Shown in pieces: positions 43,457 to 52,098 of a stretch of DNA of 64,000 nucleotides. This DNA is from JAKQDH01 sp029558835. GTDB lineage: Bacteria; Planctomycetota; Phycisphaerae; UBA1845. The stretch covers positions 62,001-126,000 of the forward strand of contig DAOQSN010000009.1 in assembly GCA_035356615.1 (NCBI GenBank), given 5' to 3'. Position 1 is the stretch's first letter. Each line of letters opens with the position of its first letter. The translations under genes and the position numbers were made by a program. Under the pieces are notes generated by a model. That model did not search any database. It was not told the DNA's origin and worked only from the letters and a program-made list of their open reading frames with translations.

Positions 43457-45421
43457 CTATAACGCGAGGACCAGCAACACCATGATCGTAAGACCGACCA
43501 CCATGGTCACCGCGTAACTCTGCAATACGCCGCCGTGCAGGGCGCGAAAGGTGAACGCCAACCCGCGCGGCACGGCAGTAATCAGCCAGAGCAAGCCGTC
43601 CACCACGCTGTCGTCGGTGTCAACGCAGAAGCGACCGATCCGGCGCAGCGGTCGGACGATCACCGCGCCGTACAGTTCGTCCACGTAGTACTTGTGCCAG
43701 AGCGTCTGGTGCGCCCCGACGAAGACGGCCTTCAACGTGGCCGGCAGCCACGGTTGCGCGACGTAAGCGAACCAGGCGGCCGCGATGCCCAGCAGGGCCA
43801 GGGCGCCCGAGACGATCAACAGTCCGTACTGCGCCCACAGCCCGCCGTGGGCGACGGCAAACTGGCCGTGCGCGTGGGCGGCGAACGTGGACGCGAACAC
43901 CGGGTGCAGGAATCGGTGAAACGGCTGGTCGAAGGCATGCACGCCGACGTAACCGGCCGCCACCGCCCCAGCGGCCAGCACGCCCATCGGTAGCAGCATC
44001 CAGTGCCCGGATTCATGGGGATGGACGCCTTCGGGCACCCGCGGCGGACCGAAGAAGGCGAGGAACACCATGCGCCCGCTGTAGAACGCCGTCAGCACGG
44101 CCGTCACCAGCCCGAGCAGCCCCAGCAGCCAATGCTGCTCGAAGGCGTGATGGATGATCTCGTCCTTGCTGAAGAAGCCGCTGAGCAACGGCACGCCCGC
44201 CAGGGCCGCGGCGCCGACGACGAACAGGATGAACGTCCATGGCAGTAGCCGCCGCAGGCCGCCGAACTGGCGGACGTCAATAATGCCGCCCAGGGCGTGC
44301 ATGACGCTGCCGGCCGCCAGGAACAGCAGGGCCTTGAAGAACGCGTGCGTGTACAGATGGAAGATCGCGGTGTCGGCCGCGAAGACGCCGAGCCCCAGGA
44401 ACATGTAACCAAGCTGGCTGATCGTCGAGTAGGCAAGGATGCGTTTCAGGTCGGTCTGCGTCAGGGCGATCGTGGCGGCGAACAGGGCGGTGGCGGCGCC
44501 GAGGACGGCCACGATCGTCATCGCCAGCGGGGAGGCCGTGAAGATCGCGCCGCAGCGGGCGACCATGTACACGCCGGCGGTGACCATGGTGGCCGCGTGA
44601 ATCAGCGCGGAGACCGGCGAGGGGCCTTCCATCGCATCGGGCAGCCAGACGTGCAGCGGCAACTGGGCGCTCTTGCCGCACGCGCCGCACAACAACAGCA
44701 GGGCAATGGCCGTTACCCGCGCGGTCGGCAGCGGGTCGCCCGCCCCGGTGACGCCGGCGGCCACCATGTCGAATACGGACCCGTATTGCAGCGTGCCGAA
44801 AGTAAGGTAGATGAGCAGGACGCCCAGTCCGAAGCCGAAGTCGCCGACGCGGTTGACTAAGAACGCCTTCTTAGCGGCGGCCGCGGCGGCCGGGCGCTGG
44901 TAGTAGAAACCGATCAGCAGGTAGCTGCACAGGCCGACCGCCTCCCAGCCCAGGTAGAGGAGCAGGAAGTTCCCGGAAAGCACCAGCGCGCACATCGAAA
45001 AGACGAACAGGCCCAGAAACGCGAAGAACCGCTCGTAGCCGCGCTGCGGGTGATGGTGCTCGCGCATGTAGTCGCGCGAGTAGATGACGACCAGCAGGGA
45101 GATGCCCGTCACCGTGACAAGCATGATGGCCGTCAGCGGGTCGATGAGCACCTCGACCGCAAACCAGGTGCCGGCACCGGTGGCGATCCACTGGTACAGA
45201 GCCAGCGCGGCCGTCGTCGGCCCGGTTTCCGTGCCGTGCAGAGTGAACAGCACGACGAACGCGCCCGCGACCGCCCCGGCGACGCCCAGGATGACGATCC
45301 AGTGGGTCGCTCCGCGCAGGAGGGGCCTGCCCAGTGCCCCGGCCAGTACGGCGCCCGCGAGGGGTGCCAGGAGGATCACCAGGCTGCAAGTTCTCAGGAT
45401 GTCCAGCGTGTGCTCGTTCAC
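43457..45421 (-). CDS. nuoL: NADH-quinone oxidoreductase subunit L
   Basis: A 654-residue subunit, the largest antiporter-like one, ending in the long lateral helix typical of NuoL. Seen are GWEAVGLCSYLLIGFYYQRP (TM5 glutamate), LPLHVWLPDAMEGPSPVSAL and QTDLKRILAYSTISQLGYMF. It starts at GTG with AGGTAACTT before it. It is separated from nuoK by about 200 bp that hold a REPIN-like element, so a separate translation start signal is present. Confidence 0.96.
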   Translation of the reverse strand: MNEHTLDILRTCSLVILLAPLAGAVLAGALGRPLLRGATHWIVILGVAGAVAGAFVVLFTLHGTETGPTTAALALYQWIATGAGTWFAVEVLIDPLTAIMLVTVTGISLLVVIYSRDYMREHHHPQRGYERFFAFLGLFVFSMCALVLSGNFLLLYLGWEAVGLCSYLLIGFYYQRPAAAAAAKKAFLVNRVGDFGFGLGVLLIYLTFGTLQYGSVFDMVAAGVTGAGDPLPTARVTAIALLLLCGACGKSAQLPLHVWLPDAMEGPSPVSALIHAATMVTAGVYMVARCGAIFTASPLAMTIVAVLGAATALFAATIALTQTDLKRILAYSTISQLGYMFLGLGVFAADTAIFHLYTHAFFKALLFLAAGSVMHALGGIIDVRQFGGLRRLLPWTFILFVVGAAALAGVPLLSGFFSKDEIIHHAFEQHWLLGLLGLVTAVLTAFYSGRMVFLAFFGPPRVPEGVHPHESGHWMLLPMGVLAAGAVAAGYVGVHAFDQPFHRFLHPVFASTFAAHAHGQFAVAHGGLWAQYGLLIVSGALALLGIAAAWFAYVAQPWLPATLKAVFVGAHQTLWHKYYVDELYGAVIVRPLRRIGRFCVDTDDSVVDGLLWLITAVPRGLAFTFRALHGGVLQSYAVTMVVGLTIMVLLVLAL

Positions 45422-45469
45422 AAGTTACCTGAGTAGCTCGCCTCCACCGCTAAACCGAACGACGGAGCC

Positions 45470-45568
45470 GGGCGGCATGGTCAGGCGTAGCGCCGCCATG
45501 CTTCCCCACTTGCCAGGCGTCACCATCGGCGCCGGCATGCCGGCGCCTTCGGCTTGGGCATGGCACCC
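45470..45568. repeat. REPIN-like palindromic element between nuoK and nuoL
   Basis: A 99-bp copy starting GGGCGGCATGGTCAGGCGTA and ending TTCGGCTTGGGCATGGCACC C. Arm order is as in the copy at 30277 ('TCAGGCGTAGCGCCG' arm first). It is slightly more diverged than the others. Confidence 0.8.
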
Positions 45569-45623
45569 GCCGGCTGTGCCACCCGCCAGCTATGCCACCG
45601 GCCCGTGCCGCCGCGTCGGCCGC

Positions 45624-45926
45624 TCAGCCGCGCATGGCGGACCAGACCTCGGCATCCAGCGTTGCCTTGGCACGATACAACAACATCAACAATCCCAGGG
45701 CCAGCCCGGCCTCCACGGCCGCGATCGCCAGCAGAAACAAGCCAAACGCCTGACCCTCCAGGTTCGCGTGCATGCCGCCCAGTGCCACGACGTTCAGCAG
45801 GACGCCCTGGAACATGACCTCGGTACAAAGGAACATCACGATGAGGTTCCGGCGGGTGACGAAGCCCACCAGCCCCAAGGCGAACAAAAGCGCGCCGACG
45901 ATCACATATCCCGTGGTACCGTCCAT
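45624..45926 (-). CDS. nuoK: NADH-quinone oxidoreductase subunit K
   Basis: A 100-residue three-span subunit of complex I's membrane arm. The conserved glutamates lie in FLCTEVMFQGVLLNVVALG (TM2) and AIAAVEAGLALGLLMLLYR (TM3), both part of the proton path. The start overlaps the nuoJ stop as TGATG. The length matches the family. Confidence 0.95.
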   Translation of the reverse strand: MDGTTGYVIVGALLFALGLVGFVTRRNLIVMFLCTEVMFQGVLLNVVALGGMHANLEGQAFGLFLLAIAAVEAGLALGLLMLLYRAKATLDAEVWSAMRG

Positions 45927-46711
45927 CAGAACGGTTTCACCTCTTTGCCGATCTTGCCGACCACCCAGGTGGGCGGCGGCTGATCCACGGGCACGCGTTT
46001 GCCGGAGAGGGCCACCGCGCCAATGATGGCCACCAGCAGCAACACGCCCGTCATCTCCAGGACAACGACGTACTTGGTCATAACAAGCTGACCTACGGTC
46101 AGCGTATTCCCAGGAAGCTGTGCCGGTCCTGCAGGCAGTCCCTGCGGGCTGATGCTGAGGACCGCCCCGGTGAACGGTGAGGCGGCCGAGGGACGCGGCA
46201 GCGGCAGGCGGTCAACCTGCCCCGCCATGGCCGCCATCAGCACGAAACCGGCGAGTACGCCGAGCAGCGGCTCCCTTGCCCGGGTGTCGTATACCGCGTC
46301 CCCGCGCTGCTGGGCCAGCATGATGACGAATACATACGTTACCAGGATCGCCCCGGCGTAAATGATGATGAGCGCGATGGCCAGGAACTCCGCTCGTTGC
46401 AGCACGAGCAGGGCGGCGACGGCCACCACCACGAGCACGAAATACAGGGCGCAGTGGACCGGCCGGGGGTGCGTGACGACGCGCACGGCCGCCGCCAGGG
46501 CGACGGTGGCGAACACGTAGAAGTAACCGGCCGTGGGCCCCGGCCCGAGCATCCGCACCGCCAGTACGACGAGCAGCGCCGCCAGCGCCGCCAGCGCCAG
46601 GAGCGTGCCGGCCGCCCGCGCCGAGCGCTGGGCCCGGGGCAGCAGCAGGTACACGCCGACGCCGCCGACGGCGAAGACCAGGTACAGAAGATAGCTCGTC
46701 GATACCGTCAC
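45926..46711 (-). CDS. nuoJ: NADH-quinone oxidoreductase subunit J
   Basis: A 261-residue membrane subunit with five N-terminal spans. TM3 is recognisable as LAIALIIIYAGAILVTYVFVIML, containing the conserved tyrosine and glycine of the pi-bulge that gates the proton path. The sequence between spans 4 and 5 (about residues 160-220) is a long periplasmic loop. It starts at GTG, overlapping the nuoI stop as GTGA. Longer than the 184 residues of Escherichia coli NuoJ. Confidence 0.93.
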   Translation of the reverse strand: MTVSTSYLLYLVFAVGGVGVYLLLPRAQRSARAAGTLLALAALAALLVVLAVRMLGPGPTAGYFYVFATVALAAAVRVVTHPRPVHCALYFVLVVVAVAALLVLQRAEFLAIALIIIYAGAILVTYVFVIMLAQQRGDAVYDTRAREPLLGVLAGFVLMAAMAGQVDRLPLPRPSAASPFTGAVLSISPQGLPAGPAQLPGNTLTVGQLVMTKYVVVLEMTGVLLLVAIIGAVALSGKRVPVDQPPPTWVVGKIGKEVKPF

Positions 46712-47289
46712 GTTGCCTCATCCGCCGGCGGCCGGGGTACGGACTGACCGCGATGGCCCGTGCCGGGGTAGCCGGTGATCCTGGGGTTCTTGCGCGGCTT
46801 GAGGCCGCAGGTGCGGTCGTAGACCGCCAGCAGTTCCTCCTTGTCGAGGACCATCTGCTCGCGCGTCGTGCCGACAAAGTCGTACTCAGGCGTCAACTCG
46901 ATGGCATCGACGGGGCAGGCCTCCTCGCACATGCCGCAGTAGATGCAGCGCAGCTCGTCGATGTCGAACTGGACCGGGTATTTCTCCCGATCCGGCCAGG
47001 GCGCGTCGCCGGCCACGATGTGGATGCAGTGGGCCGGGCAGGCCGTCGAGCACATGAAACACGCCACGCACGCCACCCTGCCCTGCTCGTCCCGATTGAG
47101 CCGGTGCAGCCCGCGATGGTTGTCCACGCGCAGGGCGCGCTTCTCCTCCGGGTACTTGACGGTGACGGGTCGGCGGAAGAGGTGGGTCAGCGTGGTCTTC
47201 ATGCCGTCGAGCACCTGGGGCAAATACAGGCGCTCGGCCGCGGTGAGCCGCGGGGCTGCGATTCGGATGATGTCCTCGTCACGGATCAT
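46708..47289 (-). CDS. nuoI: NADH-quinone oxidoreductase subunit I
   Basis: A 193-residue iron-sulfur subunit carrying the two [4Fe-4S] clusters N6a and N6b: CVACFMCSTACP and CIYCGMCEEACP, each with the CxxCxxCxxxCP pattern. The N-terminal segment with RPVTVKYPEEKR is typical of NuoI. It bridges NuoG/NuoCD and NuoB. Coupled to nuoJ by a 4-bp GTGA overlap. Confidence 0.97.
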   Translation of the reverse strand: MIRDEDIIRIAAPRLTAAERLYLPQVLDGMKTTLTHLFRRPVTVKYPEEKRALRVDNHRGLHRLNRDEQGRVACVACFMCSTACPAHCIHIVAGDAPWPDREKYPVQFDIDELRCIYCGMCEEACPVDAIELTPEYDFVGTTREQMVLDKEELLAVYDRTCGLKPRKNPRITGYPGTGHRGQSVPRPPADEAT

Positions 47290-47311
47290 GTCGCGTAATC
47301 GCCTCGTGGGG

Positions 47312-48523
47312 TCATCCCGCTCCCCCGGTCCCCGCGCCCACCGGGGGCAGGTTGTCCTGCCGACCGGTAACGGGCGTTCGCGCCCGGGCGACCCACGCCA
47401 ACGCGGCCGCCAGGATCAACACGTTGCCCCATAGCGTCCACAGCGGCGAACGCTGGACGCCGAAATACAGCAGCCCCGTCGTCCACGCCACCAGCGCGAG
47501 GGTGATCGGGATGAGCCCCTGCCACGCCACGCGCAGAAGCTGGTCGAAGCGGAACCGCGGCAGCGTCCAGCGGATCCACATCATCACGAAGATGAAGAAG
47601 CACACCTTCGCGCACAGCACGACGATCTTGCAGAGGGCCGCCCCCCAGCTTACGGCGTCCGGCTGCGTCCACGCCAGCCAGGGCAGGTGCCAGCCGCCCA
47701 GAAACAGCACGCTGATGAGCGCGCCGGACGTAATCATGTGCGCGTATTCGCCGAGGAAGAACATGCCGAACTTCAGGGCCCCATACTCGGTATGGAACCC
47801 GCCGACCAGCTCCTGCTCCGCCTCGGGCAGGTCGAACGGCGCCCGGTTGCACTCGGCCAGCATGCAGATGAACAGCAGCACGAACGCCAACGGGTGCAGG
47901 AAGACGTTCCACTGTGGGATGAAGCCCAGCCAGTAACCGGTCTGGGCGGCCGTGATCTGCTCCAGACGCAGCGTGCCCATCGTCAGGACGACCACCAGGA
48001 TGCACAGCCCGAGGGGAATCTCGTAGCTGAGCATCTGGGCGCACGCGCGCATGCCGCCGAAGAACGAGTACTTGTTGCGGCTTGCCCAACCCCCCAGCAC
48101 GACGCCGTACACGCTCAAGGCGGCTACCCCGAGGATGTAGAGCAGCCCGATGTCCGGGTTGGCCACCTGCACCTCGACGAGGTTCCCGCCGCCGACGTCC
48201 AGTTGCCCGCCCCAGGGAATGGCCGCGAACAGCACCAGCGGCACGACGAAGCTGATGGTCGGGGCGAGCACGAAGAGCAGCTTGTCCACGTGGGCAGGGA
48301 AGCTGTCTTCCTTCCATACGAACTTCAGGCCGTCGGCAATGGGTTGGAAGAGGCCCCACGGTCCCACGCGACTGGGCCCCATGCGGTCCTGTATCCAGGC
48401 GGCCACCTTGCGCTCGAAGTAGATGCAGTACGCCGTCGCCCCGAGGATCAGCGCGAGCGCGACAACCGCCAGCGCCACGCTGACGAAGAGCTGCGTCTGA
48501 AAGATGGCCGCGACCACCGGCAT
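47312..48523 (-). CDS. nuoH: NADH-quinone oxidoreductase subunit H
   Basis: This subunit of about 403 residues lies at the junction of the peripheral and membrane arms and forms part of the quinone site. Recognisable are IYFERKVAAWIQDRMGPSRV (TM1/loop), the polar NRAPFDLPEAEQELVGGFHTEY loop with its conserved acidic residues, and LRFDQLLR-like WTLPRFRFDQLLRVAW. The ATG at 48523 is chosen because it begins 5 bases after a short coupled open frame; a GTG at 48544 in the same frame is an alternative. Gene order H-I-J-K is conserved. Confidence 0.95.
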   Translation of the reverse strand: MPVVAAIFQTQLFVSVALAVVALALILGATAYCIYFERKVAAWIQDRMGPSRVGPWGLFQPIADGLKFVWKEDSFPAHVDKLLFVLAPTISFVVPLVLFAAIPWGGQLDVGGGNLVEVQVANPDIGLLYILGVAALSVYGVVLGGWASRNKYSFFGGMRACAQMLSYEIPLGLCILVVVLTMGTLRLEQITAAQTGYWLGFIPQWNVFLHPLAFVLLFICMLAECNRAPFDLPEAEQELVGGFHTEYGALKFGMFFLGEYAHMITSGALISVLFLGGWHLPWLAWTQPDAVSWGAALCKIVVLCAKVCFFIFVMMWIRWTLPRFRFDQLLRVAWQGLIPITLALVAWTTGLLYFGVQRSPLWTLWGNVLILAAALAWVARARTPVTGRQDNLPPVGAGTGGAG

Positions 48524-48528
48524 GGCTG

Positions 48529-48561
48529 TTACCGAATACTCCACACGTCTCTTACCGACAT
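48529..48561 (-). CDS. Possible 10-codon leader peptide before nuoH
   Basis: A strong ribosome binding site (GGGAGG) precedes ATG TCG GTA AGA GAC GTG TGG AGT ATT CGG TAA, encoding MSVRDVWSIR. Its stop lies five bases before the chosen nuoH start, so translation could be coupled. It may be chance. Confidence 0.3.
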   Translation of the reverse strand: MSVRDVWSIR

Positions 48562-48865
48562 CTGCCTCCCGTGCGCGTCGGCCGGACGCCGGGGAGCGCT
48601 ACCATAGCGGCATTCGTTGCCGGTTTCCACCGCGGGGGCGCGGAGCACGAGGTCACCCGATCCACGCGTGCCCGGAGGGCAGTGGAGCCGGGTGGCATGC
48701 CCAAACCGAAGGCGCCGGCATGCTGTTCGGGGAATCAGACACTCCCTGCGCGACGGCATGGCGGCGCTGCGCTTGGCCATGCCACCCCCTTCCGGCCGTC
48801 ATGGCGCTCACAAGGCGCCCGTCTCGGACCAGCGTCGCCTGTTCCTGCATTCAGCGCAGACGCGG
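48545..48865. other. Long gap between nuoG and nuoH
   Basis: Of this 321-bp gap inside the operon, 98 bp are a REPIN-like element (48690-48787) and the end nearest nuoH holds a candidate leader peptide. The rest shows no feature. Confidence 0.55.
48690..48787. repeat. REPIN-like palindromic element between nuoG and nuoH
   Basis: A 98-bp copy starting GGGTGGCATGCCCAAACCGA and ending GCGCTTGGCCATGCCACCC. Ten-base ends are perfect inverted repeats. Arm order as in 37032 and 54121. Confidence 0.88.
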
Positions 48866-50488
48866 TCAGTGCGCGTGCCTGGGCATCGGCGGCGGCTCGT
48901 GCAACTGGGCAAACGCGGGAATCTTCTCCGCCATCATGGCTCGCACGCGCACCCCACTGTAGAGCCCCTGGAAACCGGCAATCTCGTACAGGTACTGCCC
49001 GTCGCGCTGGGCGCCTGCCGGCGGGTTGAGCGCCCGCTGGAACGGCTGGATCAGGCCGCGGGCGTTGACGAAGCAGCCTTCCCGCTCGGCCCAGGCGCAC
49101 GCCGGCAGCACGATGGCCGCTCCGGGCAGCAGATCGTTCTCGAAGATGTCCTGCACGATGAGCAGTTCGAACTGGGCGGCCAGCTTGGCCGTTGCCTTGT
49201 CCACCCACGGTTGCGGATAGCCGCCGACGATCCAGGCACCCTTGAACTCGCCCTTGCCAGCCTGCTCGGCGAACTGCTCGAAGGTGAGGACGTTGCCGCC
49301 GGCGGCCGCTAGCAGCAACTCGATGCCCCGCCGGTTCGGGCACTTCTCGGCCTGGATGGTGAACTTCACGGTGTTCCCGGTCGCTCCGACGGGAAAGTGC
49401 CGGGTCTCGCCGGCCGTGGGGACCGGCCCCAGAACCAGTGTCGAGGCGGGGGCCTTGTCGCGCAGGACGCGGATCAGCAGCCAGGCCTCCTCACAGGTCA
49501 TAAACGGCGACAGCACCGCGGCCAGCGTCGCGCCGCCGTGCCGGCGCACGTGCTCCTCGATGCGGAAGCGCACCAGTTGGGGCACGGCCGCCCAGTCGGG
49601 CGTCGTTTGCTCGGACCCGCGCCGCACCCTCGGCGCGGCGATCCGCTTGCCGTCGTGCACGTAGCGCCAGCCGAAACGGCCGTCGTCGCACATCCACCAG
49701 TCGTTGACGCCGGGGTTGTAACGTGGCCGCAGCCGCCACAGCGTGCCCTGGTTGTGGTCCACCCAGATGGCGCAACCCGTGGCGCAGCCGGCACAAATCG
49801 AAGGTGTACTGGTCAGCAGCCAAACGCGCTGGCGGAAGAGGAACTGCTTGTCGAGCAGCGCGCCGACGGGGCACAGGTCCACCACGTTGCCTTGCAGCGG
49901 GTTAGCTAGCGGCTTGCCGGGGAAAGCGTCGATCTCACAGCGTGAGCCCCGGTTGACCACGCACAGCTCGCTCGTACCGGAGATCTCCTGCGTGAAGCGC
50001 ACGCAGCGCGTGCACATGACGCAGCGGTCCTGATACAGCAGCGTGTGCGGGCCGACGTCTTTCTTGGGGTTTTTGCACTTCTCGTCGATCATCCGCGACT
50101 CGGCCCGGCCGAACTTGAAGCTGTAGTCCTGGAGCCAGCATTCGCCGGACTGGTCGCAGACCGGGCAGTCCAGCGGATGGTTCAGCAGGAAGAACTCCAT
50201 GCAGCTCCGCTGGTTTTCCCGCACGCGTTCGCTGTGAAAGCGGACCTCCATGCCGTCGCGCACCGGCGTCTGGCAGGCCGGCAGCAACTTCGGGGACCAG
50301 TCGGGCTCCTGGGTCCGGGGGTTGGGGACCTTCATTTCCATCAGGCACAGACGACACGAGGCCACTATGGAAAGACCGGGATGGTAACAGTAATGCGGCA
50401 CGTCCCCGCCGGCGTCCAGCGCGGCCTGAAGGACGCTGATGTCCTCGCGGCAGTCGATTGGCCTACCGTCGATGATGATCCTGGGCAT
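48866..50488 (-). CDS. nuoG: NADH-quinone oxidoreductase subunit G, short form
   Basis: A 540-residue subunit. The start at 50488 gives MPRIIIDGRPIDC. It holds the [2Fe-2S] ligands CYHPGL..SCRLCLMEM, the His/Cys cluster N5 motif HPLDCPVCDQSGECWLQDY, the [4Fe-4S] CVMCTRCVRF with CPVGAL, and the N7-type pattern C-x2-C-x3-C-x27-C (CAGCATGCAI up to MCDDGRFGW). It is much shorter than Escherichia coli NuoG (about 900 residues): the molybdopterin-type C-terminal domain is reduced to about 300 residues ending around IVLPACAWAEREGCFVNARG. It channels electrons from NuoF toward NuoI. Confidence 0.95.
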   Translation of the reverse strand: MPRIIIDGRPIDCREDISVLQAALDAGGDVPHYCYHPGLSIVASCRLCLMEMKVPNPRTQEPDWSPKLLPACQTPVRDGMEVRFHSERVRENQRSCMEFFLLNHPLDCPVCDQSGECWLQDYSFKFGRAESRMIDEKCKNPKKDVGPHTLLYQDRCVMCTRCVRFTQEISGTSELCVVNRGSRCEIDAFPGKPLANPLQGNVVDLCPVGALLDKQFLFRQRVWLLTSTPSICAGCATGCAIWVDHNQGTLWRLRPRYNPGVNDWWMCDDGRFGWRYVHDGKRIAAPRVRRGSEQTTPDWAAVPQLVRFRIEEHVRRHGGATLAAVLSPFMTCEEAWLLIRVLRDKAPASTLVLGPVPTAGETRHFPVGATGNTVKFTIQAEKCPNRRGIELLLAAAGGNVLTFEQFAEQAGKGEFKGAWIVGGYPQPWVDKATAKLAAQFELLIVQDIFENDLLPGAAIVLPACAWAEREGCFVNARGLIQPFQRALNPPAGAQRDGQYLYEIAGFQGLYSGVRVRAMMAEKIPAFAQLHEPPPMPRHAH

Positions 50489-50612
50489 GGCCGAACCTGC
50501 GATTCCTTCCGTTACCCAAACGGTCCTTGAGTGACGGCGTGCCACTCCATGCGTAAGCGCCGGTGTCCCCGGTGGTCAAACCCGCCACCGCCGACCCGCA
50601 CGCCGGCGGTGG

Positions 50613-50726
50613 GATCTGAAATCTCAAATCTCAGATCGATGAACCCGCGTCTGGGAATCTGAAATCTCAGATTTCAAGTCCGCATCAGGTCCCTGCGCTC
50701 GCGGATCTGCAATTTGAGATTTCAAA
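50613..50726. repeat. AT-richer tract of GAAATCTCA/AGATTTC words
   Basis: Three related words, ATCTGAAATCTCAAATCTCA, AATCTGAAATCTCAGATTTC and ATCTGCAATTTGAGATTTCA, are spaced about 45 bp apart between nuoF and nuoG. The central GAAATCTCAGATTTC (50661-50675) is a perfect short palindrome. Confidence 0.75.
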
Positions 50727-50754
50727 GCCACGCCTTCGCGCCCGCGGCTCGGTG

Positions 50755-52062
50755 TCAATTCACCGTTTGCAGGACAGCGTCCCGCCGCGCCGGCTCCTGT
50801 TGTCCAATCAGTTCTTCCAGCTCGCTACGGAACTTCCTGACCAGCGTCTCAATCGGGTACGTCGCGCCGTCGGGCAGGCCGCAGATGCTCAAACCCGGCA
50901 TCATCCCCATGTTCCGCGCCGTTTGTTCGAGGATGTCCAGGTCGGCGCGCCGACCCGCGCCGGCGGCAATCCGGGCCGCGATCTTGTACATCCACGACGT
51001 GCCCTCCCGACATTGCGTGCACTGCCCGCAGGACTCCAACGCGTAGAAGCGGGCCAGATTACGCAGTACCAAGCGGATGTCCGTATCGGTATCCACCACC
51101 ACGGCCGCGGCCGTCCCCAGCCCCAGCAGACCGTACTTCGCCGGGTCGGCGAAGTCCATTTTCATGTCGAGCTCGTTGGCCGTCAGCACCCCCACCGACA
51201 CGCCGCCGGGCAGGACCATCTTCACCCGCTTGCCGGGCAGCATGCCGCCGCCGAACTCGGGTCGCTCGATGAGGTCGCGGACGGTAATGGTCATCGGTCC
51301 TTCGTAGCAGCCCGGCCGGCGGACGGGGCCGCTGATGCAGAACAGCTTCGGCCCCGTGCTGTGCGGCGGGCCGATGCTGGTGAACCAGGCGGCGCCGCGC
51401 TCGATGAGATGCGGCAGGTTGGCGAGGGTCTCGACGTTGTTCACCACGGTCGGTCGGCGGAAAAGGCCCTCGAGGGCGGGGAATGGCGGCTTGATCCGCG
51501 GCCAGCCGCGCTTGCCCTCGATCGACTCGATCAGCCCGGTCTCCTCGCCGCAGACGTACGCGCCCGCGCCGCGATGGATGTACACCTGAAGGTCGAAGTC
51601 GTGGCCGAAGAGGCGGCGGCCCAGGTAGCCGGCGGCGTACGCCTCGTCCACCGCCCGCTGGAGGACGTGGAACTGTTCGTGGAACTCCACGCGCATGTAG
51701 ATGTACGCGACCTGCGCCCGCGTGGCATAGGCCGCGATCATTGCCCCCTCCAGCACCTGGTGTGGATCGTTCTCCATGAGCAGGCGGTTGGAGAACGTGG
51801 GCGGCTCCGACTCATCGGCGTTGACGCACAGGTAGGTGATCGTCCGGTCCTTGGGCAGGAACGACCACTTGAGCCCGGCCGGGAAGCCCGCGCCGCCGCG
51901 TCCGCGCAGGTTGGCCTTCTTGACCTCCTCGACGATCTGTTCGGGCGATGAGCCGAGGGCCTTGCGGATGCCCCGGTAGCCGCCGCGGGCTTCGTAGCCC
52001 TTCAGCGTGCGCGCCTCGGGAACGCCGACGTTGCGGAGCAGGATGGGTTCGTAATCACGCAT
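50755..52062 (-). CDS. nuoF: NADH-quinone oxidoreductase subunit F
   Basis: A 435-residue subunit carrying the NADH and FMN sites. Seen are LRGRGGAGFPAGLKW (NADH/FMN loop), CVNADESEPPTF (FMN contact, variant of NADEGEPGT), GAGAYVCGEETGL and the [4Fe-4S] N3 ligands SCGQCTQCREG with a later Cys in GLSICGLPDG. It passes electrons to NuoE/NuoG. The stop codon of the membrane protein encoded upstream is only about 36 bp away. Confidence 0.97.
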   Translation of the reverse strand: MRDYEPILLRNVGVPEARTLKGYEARGGYRGIRKALGSSPEQIVEEVKKANLRGRGGAGFPAGLKWSFLPKDRTITYLCVNADESEPPTFSNRLLMENDPHQVLEGAMIAAYATRAQVAYIYMRVEFHEQFHVLQRAVDEAYAAGYLGRRLFGHDFDLQVYIHRGAGAYVCGEETGLIESIEGKRGWPRIKPPFPALEGLFRRPTVVNNVETLANLPHLIERGAAWFTSIGPPHSTGPKLFCISGPVRRPGCYEGPMTITVRDLIERPEFGGGMLPGKRVKMVLPGGVSVGVLTANELDMKMDFADPAKYGLLGLGTAAAVVVDTDTDIRLVLRNLARFYALESCGQCTQCREGTSWMYKIAARIAAGAGRRADLDILEQTARNMGMMPGLSICGLPDGATYPIETLVRKFRSELEELIGQQEPARRDAVLQTVN

Positions 52063-52098
52063 GCGTTGCGTTCGTTCGCCCGCCGCCGGAGCCGGTGC

